Positions 51,645 to 59,971 of a DNA stretch of 64,000 nt are shown piece after piece (within the stretch, counting starts at the first letter, position 1; every line of letters begins with the position of its first letter). Source of the stretch: a virus; the IMG/VR virus record IMGVR_UViG_3300034019_000517, positions 1-64,000 of that record, one strand, 5' to 3'. The notes below the pieces were generated by a model. The model saw only the letters and a program-made list of their open reading frames with translations. It was not told the DNA's origin and ran no database searches. Both the position numbers and the translations under genes were made by a program.

Positions 51645-52293
51645 TCTTTGGAGATTGAGTAGCATTATTATGTTCATCGGTAGGCATTTGATGAACTATG
51701 TTAAACCTTTCCTTTAAGATGATATTAACGATCTCATAGGCCATTTTATTAGATACTGGGTATTCAGCATCTGGGTCAAAACAATTAGAGGTTTCACAAA
51801 ACTCATTAACAACATCTGGGTCTTCAAAAACTCCTGACACTGAAATGGTTTCCATTAAGTGTTCATTCGTAATATACAAGTAACCATCTTGTAAAAACCA
51901 ACGTCTGGCTTTAGACGTAAATCTATTAAATTGATTTGTACGTTGTCTAAATGCAGAAGATTCAGTAAAAAACACCGCGCTGTTTCCAGATCCGGCGTAT
52001 ACTGAAACAAGAGTATTATTGGCATTTCCTCCAATAGTATTAGGCAGCTTTACAGTAGACCTTAGAATTTTACATGTGTCTAATTGAGTAACTGTTTCAA
52101 GATTTACACATTGTAAATGTTGAATAAAAGAATCTGGAATGTCTCCAGGTTTATTAAACTTACGTTCAAGCAATAAAGCCCTCTGTTGTTTAATCCAGAG
52201 GGCAATTTGTGATTCGCTGATAGCATTATCGTCAGACGGATGTCCACCGTATGCTACGTTTAATATATCAAAAACTATTTGATTAAGTGTCAT
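51634..52293 (-). CDS. crAss-like ring/adaptor (gp4-like) protein (219 residues)
   Basis: The N-terminus M-T-L-N-Q-I-V-F-D-I-L-N-V-A and S-E-S-Q-I-A-L-W-I-K-Q-Q-R-A-L-L-L fits the P22 gp4-like adaptor fold used for ring proteins in crAss-like phages: two helices, the second with W-I-x-x-Q-R-A. A beta part follows and the C-terminus has a long helix. It probably forms a 12-fold ring below the portal. It sits directly after the phosphoesterase gene with a one-base overlap. Confidence 0.65.
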   Translation of the reverse strand: MTLNQIVFDILNVAYGGHPSDDNAISESQIALWIKQQRALLLERKFNKPGDIPDSFIQHLQCVNLETVTQLDTCKILRSTVKLPNTIGGNANNTLVSVYAGSGNSAVFFTESSAFRQRTNQFNRFTSKARRWFLQDGYLYITNEHLMETISVSGVFEDPDVVNEFCETSNCFDPDAEYPVSNKMAYEIVNIILKERFNIVHQMPTDEHNNATQSPKNDN

Positions 52294-53198
52294 TACAAAT
52301 CCATAGGTATTACAATAGGTAACTTACCATCTAAAACAACTCCGCAAGATACGATAAATTTTTTATTCCAATCTTGTGTATATGCCATTGCATAAGAAGT
52401 TTGATCAACTCCGCATCCAACTTGCATACCAAAGACTTTATCCATTGAAGAAGCACTCCATTGAACATTTGCTACGGTGTGTAAATGTCCCTGTACAATA
52501 TTCTTTCTAAAACTTTGGGCTTTAGCTAATGCTGCATTAGGACCAGAAGTCCCAGTACCGTGAGTATAAAGAACTCCATCTTGTTCATAATTAAGCACCC
52601 ATTCCCATCCGGATGGAGCTGACCATAGTTGAGCATAAGGTTTCATAAACACAGAAGCTATCCCATGGGCTTTAGCACGTCTAAACGGCAACGCGGAATG
52701 ATTTCCTACGATTACTTTTACGTTAGGAAATGTTTCATACCATTTTTTCATAGCAGCTAAAGCTTTATCAGCTTCAGTACCGGCAGACATTCCATCAGGA
52801 TCAGGTGTATGAAATGAAATAGCATGATTATCTACTTCATCTCCTATATGTACAACTGTACCGCAATCAAAACGCTCTTGTATTTCTCTACAAAACTCTC
52901 TATACCCAGGTCGACAAAACGGTTCATGAGTATCTCCTATAACTAATACGTTTTTAGGATTACCTATGTATGGTGGTATATCTTTAGGAGCTTCAAGAGA
53001 TTCATCATATTTAGCTTCTCCTATAGACAAAGTTTTAAAAACAAAGCCACCGCAAGAATTGCTGTGGCCGTTTAAGTTTTTGGAAATCGCTGTCCTATCT
53101 AAATTTAATACTCTAGCTGCTTCTCTAATAGAAGGAAAGATTTGTACCGGCACAGAAGCGTTTGGGTTAAAAACCCCAATTACTTTTTGAGTGGACAT
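52293..53198 (-). CDS. NUMOD1-calcineurin-like metallophosphoesterase fusion
   Basis: This 301-residue protein has two parts. Residues 1-60 match a NUMOD1 DNA-binding module (F-x-S-I-R-E-A-A-R-V-L-N, T-A-I-S-K-N-L-N-G, C-G-G-F-V-F). Residues 83-301 are a calcineurin-type phosphoesterase with G-D-T-H-E-P-F (D89, H91), G-D-E-V-D-N-H (D120), G-N-H-S (N166, H167) and G-H-L-H near 240. The two-metal active site looks complete. NUMOD1 normally belongs to homing endonucleases, so the fusion is odd. The protein lies among virion genes; it could be a DNA-directed phosphatase, nuclease-like enzyme or a carried passenger. The substrate is unknown. Confidence 0.82.
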   Translation of the reverse strand: MSTQKVIGVFNPNASVPVQIFPSIREAARVLNLDRTAISKNLNGHSNSCGGFVFKTLSIGEAKYDESLEAPKDIPPYIGNPKNVLVIGDTHEPFCRPGYREFCREIQERFDCGTVVHIGDEVDNHAISFHTPDPDGMSAGTEADKALAAMKKWYETFPNVKVIVGNHSALPFRRAKAHGIASVFMKPYAQLWSAPSGWEWVLNYEQDGVLYTHGTGTSGPNAALAKAQSFRKNIVQGHLHTVANVQWSASSMDKVFGMQVGCGVDQTSYAMAYTQDWNKKFIVSCGVVLDGKLPIVIPMDL

Positions 53199-53533
53199 AG
53201 TACAAAATTTGCTGGATCAGACAACCCTAAAAATGAATTATTAGCAAGTTCAACAGGAACCTCTTTCATGAAGATTTCCCAGTTATTAATAGGAGCTACT
53301 TTATCAAGTAACCTAGTTACTGGGATTACTACTACAGGAGCATTAGCCAAAGACACGGGGCCTTTTTCTGTAGATAGTGACAATGTTGCTAAAACTACAC
53401 TTTTTACAGGATCCATGATGATACCAGTAATAGTAATCAACACAAAATCTTTAGTTGTAGGGTCTAATAGATTCGTTACCACGGCTTCTGTGGTTTTGTA
53501 CTGAATCGTTGGAATGATGTTGTTAAAAAGCAT
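53180..53533 (-). CDS. Hypothetical protein (117 residues)
   Basis: This beta-prone, Val/Ile/Thr-rich protein (A-V-V-T-N-L-L-D-P-T-T-K-D-F-V-L-I-T-I-T) is mostly neutral, with a Lys-rich end. No family is recognised. It lies between the phosphoesterase (19-base overlap) and a small gene. A frame on the opposite strand in the same place has no neighbours in its orientation, so I prefer this one. It may be a small virion protein. Confidence 0.5.
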   Translation of the reverse strand: MLFNNIIPTIQYKTTEAVVTNLLDPTTKDFVLITITGIIMDPVKSVVLATLSLSTEKGPVSLANAPVVVIPVTRLLDKVAPINNWEIFMKEVPVELANNSFLGLSDPANFVLCPLKK

Positions 53534-53537
53534 TTGA

Positions 53538-53825
53538 TTAAATTTCAGAAGGATGGTATCCTTCAGTTTCTAAATTGGTAACAAGCTTTACATAAACGTC
53601 TGGTAATACCAATGTGGATTGAATTAAAGAAAGTATGTAAGTCCTTAAATCAATATTTTCACAGCAATGATAAATACTCGTTAAATTAATCCAGTAAGTA
53701 TTTGGATCTGAGGCTTTTACCTTAATGATTTCTACCGTATGAGTATCAGGTAGGTTTAGCAAAGATACTAAATGATTTAGTACTTCCACCAATTTCTCAG
53801 AATTTGTTGATTCTAAAATATACAT
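53538..53825 (-). CDS. Hypothetical protein (95 residues)
   Basis: This 95-residue acidic/helical protein includes E-K-L-V-E-V-L-N-H-L-V-S-L-L-N-L-P, and C-C-E-N-I-D-L-R-T-Y-I-L-S-L-I-Q-S-T-L near residue 54. A pair of adjacent Cys is the only special residue. No family is recognised. It shares one base with the adhesin gene upstream and lies four bases from the next gene. Confidence 0.5.
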   Translation of the reverse strand: MYILESTNSEKLVEVLNHLVSLLNLPDTHTVEIIKVKASDPNTYWINLTSIYHCCENIDLRTYILSLIQSTLVLPDVYVKLVTNLETEGYHPSEI

Positions 53826-54664
53826 TAGTAAAGTACAAATTTAGTGTTTTGATTATTTCGAATAAAGTCCCTGGTTGTATTAGAAGGCGCTGCATCTATC
53901 CAAATCCATTCAGCGATATGTCCTTCCCAAGGATGCGTACCTGTGTTAGTAGAACACCCCATTACAAAAGAACCTTCATCATTGGATGAGGCTATAGCTA
54001 CTGAGGCACTATCTGTTCCGTTATCAATATCAAAGCCGGCATTGGCTCCATCCCAATAACAATAAACCTGTTGAGCAGTATTAACTGCATAAGTTACATC
54101 TGTGGCTAAAGCTGCGGTCCAATATAATCTTGCGTTGTTTAAGTATAGATTTAAACGGAAGTGCGCAGTCGTACTAGTTGTTGGAGAAGCTGCAATAATA
54201 CCAATAGTAGTAAATGCAGTACTTATAGGTTTCATGGCAATAAATAACATAAACTGAGAACCACAAAACGCTGTAGACCCTAAAGTATCATGCCATAGGT
54301 TATCTCCTAATCCATCGAAATATACCGTTCTTGTATTAGCCAGTCCACTCCCTGTTGACAGTAAAGGTTGGTCTGCTAATGTGGTATTTGCAATATGATA
54401 CGCGTTTCCACTTTGATCATACCACGTGTCTATATAACAAGCACCTCCGGCCCAAGTATCAATAGCTGCCCAGTCTACAGGAGTTCCTAATCCTGAAGTA
54501 GGGTAAAAATCTGAAGTAGCGTTATCAGAAGCTCGCCTTAATTTTACCAAAGGCCCTGAATACACAGCGTTTAGTAATCTAAAGCCGTAGCCCATTTTAG
54601 CACCAGTAATGGTATTCAAATTAATTGTAGTACCAAATTGATAAGGATTAATAATAAAACTCAT
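53825..54664 (-). CDS. Tail/adhesin protein with arabinofuranosidase-B/LamG-like fold
   Basis: This 279-residue protein carries Y-G-F-R-L-L-N-A-V-Y-S-G-P-L-V-K-L-R-R-A near 26-45, Y-I-D-T-W-Y-D-Q-S-G-N-A-Y near 78-90, and a second half with concanavalin-type strands. The combination L-R-R-x-S-D-N-A ... T-W-Y-D-Q-S-G is the signature of alpha-L-arabinofuranosidase-B-like/LamG lectin domains common in Bacteroidetes and their phages. It probably binds host glycans. No glycosidase residues are obvious. It follows the fibre gene, so a receptor-binding role is likely. Confidence 0.65.
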   Translation of the reverse strand: MSFIINPYQFGTTINLNTITGAKMGYGFRLLNAVYSGPLVKLRRASDNATSDFYPTSGLGTPVDWAAIDTWAGGACYIDTWYDQSGNAYHIANTTLADQPLLSTGSGLANTRTVYFDGLGDNLWHDTLGSTAFCGSQFMLFIAMKPISTAFTTIGIIAASPTTSTTAHFRLNLYLNNARLYWTAALATDVTYAVNTAQQVYCYWDGANAGFDIDNGTDSASVAIASSNDEGSFVMGCSTNTGTHPWEGHIAEWIWIDAAPSNTTRDFIRNNQNTKFVLY

Positions 54665-56712
54665 TATGGGACCCTATTTCCAATTAAATATACTTTTAAC
54701 CCTGCACCTGCTACAGTAGAACCAACGGTATCAATATCTATTGTTATTTCAGCATCATCAGATAAACCAGTGTCTGAAATAACAGCCGGAGTAGCAGCAG
54801 TAGTAGAGGTTTTTTCACTAATGTCAATAGTTAATTTAGTACTTAAAATTGTAGAACCGTTTTCATTAATATCTACGGTTAACACAGCACCTGTGGGTGC
54901 AGTAGTTACAGAAGCCTTTACAGCTCGTAAACTAAATTTATAAGGCATTCTAAATGTTACTTTAGCAGTCCCAGTAGTTAATGCTGTTATTTCATCAGAA
55001 CATGCAACAATAATTGCTTCTTCAGGATATGCAAAACTTAATCCTCCAGTACCATTAGTTGAAAGGAATTGACCAGAGACCCCATCTGCATTAGGAAGTT
55101 TAAAAGACACAGATGCAGCTAATGCTGTAGATGCACTTAAGCCTATATAACTACTACCATTTGTTGTTGCTTCATAAAAACGAAGTTCTGAAACAGTTGA
55201 AGATGTTGCACCATTAACACGAATACCCTGTGAAGCAGTCATATTAATACGTCCAGTATTCATAACTTGCAGAAGTGATGAATCTGTACTATCATCTGCT
55301 GTTATATAAACACCTGTTTTGTTAACGATCAATTCACTATAATCTGGAACTGAAGTTAAATATATATGAACTTCACCATCAGCACCAGTGAAGTGAAAAT
55401 CAAAGTTATCTAATTGATGTATTCTATTTGCGACCAACGTTAAATTATCAGTAAATAAATTTTGTCCAGTTGGAACAGCTTCTTCAGTTATAACACCTGT
55501 AGCAGTTACGCCTAAAAAATAAACAGCTGTTCCTGTGTAAGTTCCACTGCCATATTTATTAGCTTTAAGTCCACCAGTAGGAAGTATTTCAAATAATTTA
55601 TCTGTGAGACCTGGGGCTATGGGATCAGCGCCTTTGGCAAAAATAAAGCTGCCTTCACCTGCAGAAGATTCGTGAATATACCAAACAACACTTTCTGCAC
55701 CTGTTAAAAAATTAGGATCTTTCCAAGCTGTATGTAAACCAAAATGAGTAGAATTGGAAAAGGGAACTGAGTTTAAAATAGAACTATCTCCTATAATAAA
55801 ACAAGAATCACTAAGAACATATGAAGTATTAGTTAATACAATAGGTCCGGTATTGGAATTGATTATAGTTTGTCCACTACCAATATTACGCATAGTAAAG
55901 TCTCCATTAGTCCCAGAGGCTCTTATAATACGTGCATCGAAGTTAAAGTTACCCGCTGCTCCTGATTCAGAGTAAAAGTCAATATAAGTATCAGAATCTA
56001 TTCTTGCTTCTGAAGCATACGCAAACGTATCTCCATAAAAGCCTAAATGTAATTGATTAGAGCCTGGATTACGATTGATCATAGCATGATTGACTCTAAT
56101 ATGATCAGTAGTAAAAAAGTCTTGTCTAGAGCTGGATTTTACTTGAAACATACCTGTTCCAGTCCCAGTTACTCCATTCCAGTTAGTTACAACGTCTTCA
56201 GTAAATAGTAAATTTTTACCTGCAAATCCTACACTTCTATGCGCCGCTAAGAAACCATTATTACCATAAATATGACTATCAACTGCTTGGTTTACAAGAA
56301 AATAAGCAGACATAGGTCTCCATGTATCAACTACTGGGTCATATCCTATAAATACTAATTTACTTTGAAGATTTGCTGCAAAGTCTAAATATGTAGCAGA
56401 TACGGGCTTATTAGTTTGCCAATCTACTAGTGTACCTAATACAAAACCAATAGGGGTCATGATCGCTTGGTCAGATGCATCAGTATGATCAGCGATTAAA
56501 GCATGGGCTCCACCTCCGCCTCCTCCTCCTAATGCGTCTATTTCTGTATAAATAGCGTCTAACTCTTCATAGATAACGTCTACAAGATTATCTAAATGGT
56601 GAAATCTTGGATGAATATCATAGTCCCATTTACGAGCGTCCAGGTGAGTATTGTAAAGTGGAGTACCTGGCTTTAATAAATGATGGTCTTCCGGTGAATA
56701 TATTAAGGGCAT
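54664..56712 (-). CDS. Tail fibre/spike protein (682 residues)
   Basis: This large beta-rich protein begins with a conserved-looking virion attachment segment (L-I-Y-S-P-E-D-H-H-L-L-K-P-G-T near 3-17). A helix follows with V-I-Y-E-E-L-D-A-I-Y-T-E-I-D, then a run of seven Gly near 84-90. The body has fibre-like repeats of strands and turns (G-S-G-Q-T-I-I-N-S-N-T-G-P-I-V-L). The polyglycine run looks like a hinge between base and shaft. It overlaps the adhesin gene by one base, so the two probably assemble together. Confidence 0.65.
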   Translation of the reverse strand: MPLIYSPEDHHLLKPGTPLYNTHLDARKWDYDIHPRFHHLDNLVDVIYEELDAIYTEIDALGGGGGGGAHALIADHTDASDQAIMTPIGFVLGTLVDWQTNKPVSATYLDFAANLQSKLVFIGYDPVVDTWRPMSAYFLVNQAVDSHIYGNNGFLAAHRSVGFAGKNLLFTEDVVTNWNGVTGTGTGMFQVKSSSRQDFFTTDHIRVNHAMINRNPGSNQLHLGFYGDTFAYASEARIDSDTYIDFYSESGAAGNFNFDARIIRASGTNGDFTMRNIGSGQTIINSNTGPIVLTNTSYVLSDSCFIIGDSSILNSVPFSNSTHFGLHTAWKDPNFLTGAESVVWYIHESSAGEGSFIFAKGADPIAPGLTDKLFEILPTGGLKANKYGSGTYTGTAVYFLGVTATGVITEEAVPTGQNLFTDNLTLVANRIHQLDNFDFHFTGADGEVHIYLTSVPDYSELIVNKTGVYITADDSTDSSLLQVMNTGRINMTASQGIRVNGATSSTVSELRFYEATTNGSSYIGLSASTALAASVSFKLPNADGVSGQFLSTNGTGGLSFAYPEEAIIVACSDEITALTTGTAKVTFRMPYKFSLRAVKASVTTAPTGAVLTVDINENGSTILSTKLTIDISEKTSTTAATPAVISDTGLSDDAEITIDIDTVGSTVAGAGLKVYLIGNRVP

Positions 56713-57152
56713 TATGTTAGCAAAATATAGAGTGTAGCGCCTTCTACGATGACGGCTATAATAATGATTTTAGCAACCTTCCATTTGGCTTTTCTTAAAG
56801 CTTTCTTAGCCGAGTCTACTTCTTGCTGCATCAGCTTGATCTTCTCTAACAAAAGCTTTTCAGAACCTGACCAAGACTCGTTTTTTTCATTGAGCCATTT
56901 TACTTGTCGCTCTAGTTCTTTCTTTTGGAGCAAATACGTATTTCGTTCTTCAATAACTTCTTCTAAATATTGAACAACCGCATTTTTAAATGTAAATTTT
57001 TCCCGAATAGTCTTAATATCTTCAATAGGAAAACCTACTAAAGTATCACCATGGAAAAGAATCTTTACGGGAAAGTTCTGTGCGGATAGCGTCGATATGC
57101 TCATCAATAGAGCTAGTAGTATGAATGATATATATTTGGTAATTGTAATCAT
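56712..57152 (-). CDS. Secreted, C-terminally anchored coiled-coil protein (spanin-like partner)
   Basis: This 146-residue protein has a signal-peptide-like start (about 1-25: K-Y-I-S-F-I-L-L-A-L-L-M-S-I-S-T-L-S-A-Q), no lipobox Cys, a charged coiled coil at about 60-125 and a C-terminal membrane span (I-I-I-I-A-V-I-V-E-G-A-T-L-Y-I-L-L). It would span the periplasm facing the inner membrane. It overlaps the next gene by 107 bases in another frame, as spanin pairs often do. It lies directly after the endolysin and TM-coiled-coil genes. Its lack of a lipid anchor is unusual for an outer-membrane spanin, so a membrane or lysis-related role is inferred. Confidence 0.55.
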   Translation of the reverse strand: MITITKYISFILLALLMSISTLSAQNFPVKILFHGDTLVGFPIEDIKTIREKFTFKNAVVQYLEEVIEERNTYLLQKKELERQVKWLNEKNESWSGSEKLLLEKIKLMQQEVDSAKKALRKAKWKVAKIIIIAVIVEGATLYILLT

Positions 57153-57420
57153 TACGAATACGTGTTTTAGTAACTTGTATATCAGGAAGAGTAGCTTCTA
57201 AAGAATCTACAATTCCATCTGAGTGGATAATTAGTTTATCTAGACTATCTCTTACAGCTTGTTCTAAGCCTAACTCTAATGTTATTTCTTTTATTCTGGC
57301 TTTTCTAAGTTTCTTTTCAAGACTTAGGTTTTCTTCTAGAATGTCTGTTATCTGTATAGATAACCAAACTACTCCAATTATTCCTACAAGAACCAAAATG
57401 CTGGTTATATTGCTATTCAT
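57046..57420 (-). CDS. Probable inner-membrane spanin (TM-coiled coil, 124 residues)
   Basis: One N-terminal membrane span (about 7-24: I-L-V-L-V-G-I-I-G-V-V-W-L-S-I) is followed by a charged coiled coil (L-E-K-K-L-R-K-A-R-I-K-E-I-T-L-E-L). This is the i-spanin layout: inner-membrane anchor with a periplasmic coiled coil. It overlaps the endolysin gene by four bases and the secreted coiled-coil gene by 107 bases in another frame. Together they look like a spanin-type lysis pair. The family is too divergent to name by sequence. Confidence 0.55.
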   Translation of the reverse strand: MNSNITSILVLVGIIGVVWLSIQITDILEENLSLEKKLRKARIKEITLELGLEQAVRDSLDKLIIHSDGIVDSLEATLPDIQVTKTRIRNDYNYQIYIIHTTSSIDEHIDAIRTELSRKDSFPW

Positions 57421-57863
57421 ACTAATTCAAAATGTACTAGATCATCAAAACCTTGGTCATACAATAAAACCCCATCTCCGTTCCAATTACCTCCCCAACG
57501 TAAGTCATGAGATATTCTTCCCTGAGATTTAAGAATTTTAGCTGCAGATTGCATAATGCCGGCAATATAACATAAGTGAGACACGTCGTATGCTAACTTA
57601 GTTCGAGTGTTTTTATCAGGATGATAGACAAAGATATCTATGGCTAAAGAAGGATTATAGTTATGTTTACCTTTTTTAGTAATTCCGTCTATTTGAGATT
57701 TACCCTCTTTAAACAGTTGTTGTTGACGTTCAACAGAACGATGCCCTTCAGCAATACCAAAATCAATTTCAGATAGTTGAAGAGCAAATGTAACAATGCG
57801 TCCTAAATCAATATGACAATCTTTTAGTTTGTCTGCAGAGTTTTGTCCTAATTCGTATCCCAT
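57417..57863 (-). CDS. Endolysin, M15-type peptidoglycan endopeptidase
   Basis: This 148-residue enzyme has G-I-A-E-G-H-R-S-V-E-R-Q (38-47), K-G-K-H-N-Y-N-P-S-L-A-I-D near 64-76 and D-L-V-H-F-E-L near the end. These are the zinc ligands (H67, D76, H144) and catalytic Glu of VanY/M15 peptidases, close to the T5-type L-alanyl-D-glutamate endopeptidase. It cuts stem peptides of peptidoglycan for lysis. There is no signal peptide, so it needs a holin; two candidate membrane proteins are encoded just upstream. Length is normal for the group. Confidence 0.85.
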   Translation of the reverse strand: MGYELGQNSADKLKDCHIDLGRIVTFALQLSEIDFGIAEGHRSVERQQQLFKEGKSQIDGITKKGKHNYNPSLAIDIFVYHPDKNTRTKLAYDVSHLCYIAGIMQSAAKILKSQGRISHDLRWGGNWNGDGVLLYDQGFDDLVHFELV

Positions 57864-58132
57864 TATTTATCTGGTATTACTTCTTTGCTTTTATTATGTC
57901 CTCCAATAGAATAATCCACAGGACCTGACATACCGTTTTGTAATGCATTTCCACCTATGTATGCAGTGCCAATGGCTACTACAACCCAGGCCCAACTAGT
58001 AAATGCTTGATGCTTTTCTTCAAATGTAGAAGCTGAACGATCTAACCGGAAATAAACAAACGTAACTACAGCAACTAATGCTAGTGCTAAGAAGTACTTA
58101 CGGGACCTTTTTATTTCTGATATTGATCTCAT
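57863..58132 (-). CDS. Candidate holin, two-span membrane protein (89 residues)
   Basis: Two hydrophobic segments (about 13-28 and 46-63) separate a basic N-terminus (R-S-I-S-E-I-K-R-S-R-K) from a polar tail. Two spans, small size and position right before the endolysin gene are the hallmarks of a holin. It abuts both neighbours with single-base overlaps. Sequence alone cannot confirm pore formation. Confidence 0.55.
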   Translation of the reverse strand: MRSISEIKRSRKYFLALALVAVVTFVYFRLDRSASTFEEKHQAFTSWAWVVVAIGTAYIGGNALQNGMSGPVDYSIGGHNKSKEVIPDK

Positions 58133-58428
58133 TACTTTCTTTTATATAGTTCTTGTATGTTAGCATCAATTGTCTCTATTTGTTTCTTAAACGCATTTTG
58201 TTCAGACATTTGATGTAACTGGTTAGTTTCAATTCTAATTAGACTATTGCTAATTTGAGTTTGAAGATCTTTATAAACATCTAGTTCTTTTCTTACTATA
58301 GATACTTCTTGTTCTAATAAAGACATTCTAATTTGTGTGTGTACATAAGATCCTAAAATCCCCGCAGCTAACGTAACAGAAATTGCTAAGACTTGACCAA
58401 ATGTAATACTTGCATCAAAACGTAGCAT
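58132..58428 (-). CDS. Membrane-anchored coiled-coil protein in lysis cassette (98 residues)
   Basis: One N-terminal hydrophobic segment (about 11-28: V-L-A-I-S-V-T-L-A-A-G-I-L-G-S-Y-V) is followed by a long coiled coil rich in Glu, Gln and Ile. It could be a second holin-type protein, an antiholin or an inner-membrane lysis regulator. It lies immediately before the two-span candidate holin and one base after the beta-rich virion gene. No specific family is recognised. Confidence 0.5.
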   Translation of the reverse strand: MLRFDASITFGQVLAISVTLAAGILGSYVHTQIRMSLLEQEVSIVRKELDVYKDLQTQISNSLIRIETNQLHQMSEQNAFKKQIETIDANIQELYKRK

Positions 58429-58910
58429 TAACTATCAAGTTTTATTTTTTCAATAACCATTCCGTATGTAATAATATCATTAGCTGCAACACCTGTGATT
58501 TCAGCTGTAATTCTAGGAGTACCTGAGGTAAGTGTAATAGTCCCAGTACCTGTTTGAATTTCATCAGCTATACCATCAAAAGTTATACGTGCATCGTAAA
58601 CTACTGTAGAACCAGATTGAATTAACATTGTAACATCTACTATAAAATCTTTAGCATTTGGTGCAGCTGTAGTATTGTTTTGAATGTTAATAGTCGTACC
58701 ACCGGTACATTCTAGTTTAATAGTTTTGTTATTTGCATTTCCAGCAGTTGTACCGCGAAGTTTAATTCGTATACCTTCTCCTGTAGTTATATCAAGAGGC
58801 TGAAAACTTAATACGTACGCATCTTCGGTAGCTCCTGCGCTAAGAGTATATGTAGCAGCACTTTGCGCTACTATGGCATTTTTACCTATACCTGTTCCTG
58901 AATAACTCAT
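58428..58910 (-). CDS. Beta-rich virion protein (160 residues), fibre- or decoration-like
   Basis: The ATG at 58910 overlaps the previous stop (TAATG). A five-residue longer frame from 58925 is less likely. The protein is rich in Thr, Gly, Ala and Ile in alternating strands (T-I-K-L-E-C-T-G-G-T-T-I-N-I-Q-N) with no charged helix. It resembles small jelly-roll domains of fibres or decoration proteins. Its place after a tail-fibre-like gene supports a structural role. Confidence 0.5.
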   Translation of the reverse strand: MSYSGTGIGKNAIVAQSAATYTLSAGATEDAYVLSFQPLDITTGEGIRIKLRGTTAGNANNKTIKLECTGGTTINIQNNTTAAPNAKDFIVDVTMLIQSGSTVVYDARITFDGIADEIQTGTGTITLTSGTPRITAEITGVAANDIITYGMVIEKIKLDS

Positions 58911-59971
58911 TATACAATAAACCAATCGGATCCATCTGTTACTAATGTTATAGACTTATAGTCTGAATTAAGAACTGCATATAGTCCGCCATCAATTGTT
59001 TCTCCACTAGTTGTTGAGATTGTTTGACTATTACTACCTGCATTACCGCCGGAGTCTTTTATAATTACTCTTGTGCGGTGTGACGCACTTAAAGTAGCTG
59101 CGGATGGAAGTATAATGCTTCCAGTGGCCGTTGCTGATCTGGATGATAGAAGTACTAATGTACCCTCTAAATCAGAAGCTAATATGGTATAAGGAGTACT
59201 TGACGTTGAAATAACTTTGTTTAAGTCATCTAACATAGTATCAATTCCATCCATATCAGGGTATACATCAGCACCTGCAAATGCAGCGAGTTCTGCGGCA
59301 GAAGCTTTTTCTACTAAACCTTTAACAGTTGTAGTAGCAAGATTTCTGTAACTGTCTAATACCATGTAGTTAGCGCCCACGGTAGCTTCATCGCCTCCGG
59401 TAGCATCATCTACGATACATAGTACTAAATGGTCGATTTCTACTGATTTACCAGAAGCTCCTCCGATTTTTCCAGCTACGCTAATACGATAAGTATCCCC
59501 TGCATTACTAATAGGATAATCAGGATCTGTTGAGGCATCAAAATCTGTAGGAACTTGAATTGCTCCATCTTGTACAGCATCTACGTATTGTTTAGTTGCA
59601 GGATGCATAGCATTAGTAGGATCAGCATGCAGTACAATGTACCCAGTCATAGTTCCACCGGCTTTAAGTAGTCTTAGTGCATCTGCAGTATCTACATAGT
59701 CTTTACGTGTTAAATGTGCTGCTAGTGTTGGAGCAATTCCTGAAATCTGTCCAGTCATTGTACCACCGGCCAGGGCTAAATATGTATTAGGAACTGTAGT
59801 AGTTCTAAATGTGGTATTTAATCCAATGGCAACACCAAATGCAGCATCATTAGTTAAATAAGTAATCATCTCTTGCCAAGAGATTTTATAGTCTGAACCA
59901 CCTCTATTTATAGGAAATTCGTCTCCTAGTGCAATAGATCCTGGGTTTGTTTTACTGGTTATTGTTGCCAT
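58910..59971 (-). CDS. Tail-fibre-like protein with G-G-T-M-T-G repeats (353 residues)
   Basis: The protein has two repeats of L-x-x-G-G-T-M-T-G followed by the block H-P-A-T-K-Q-Y-V-D (near 128-136). These are the phage fibre repeats found in tail fibres and head fibres of many phages, where the segments form a trimeric shaft. An N-terminal part with N-P-G-S-I-A-L-G-D-E-F-P-I-N looks like an attachment domain. The C-terminus is beta-rich (V-I-I-K-D-S-G-G-N-A-G-S). The target glycan or host is unknown. Confidence 0.7.
   Translation of the reverse strand: MATITSKTNPGSIALGDEFPINRGGSDYKISWQEMITYLTNDAAFGVAIGLNTTFRTTTVPNTYLALAGGTMTGQISGIAPTLAAHLTRKDYVDTADALRLLKAGGTMTGYIVLHADPTNAMHPATKQYVDAVQDGAIQVPTDFDASTDPDYPISNAGDTYRISVAGKIGGASGKSVEIDHLVLCIVDDATGGDEATVGANYMVLDSYRNLATTTVKGLVEKASAAELAAFAGADVYPDMDGIDTMLDDLNKVISTSSTPYTILASDLEGTLVLLSSRSATATGSIILPSAATLSASHRTRVIIKDSGGNAGSNSQTISTTSGETIDGGLYAVLNSDYKSITLVTDGSDWFIV

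Noticed and set aside
53142-53504. A + strand frame of 120 residues within the - strand late operon.
   Set aside because: It lies antisense to two genes that fit the operon spacing and is the only + gene in that region.
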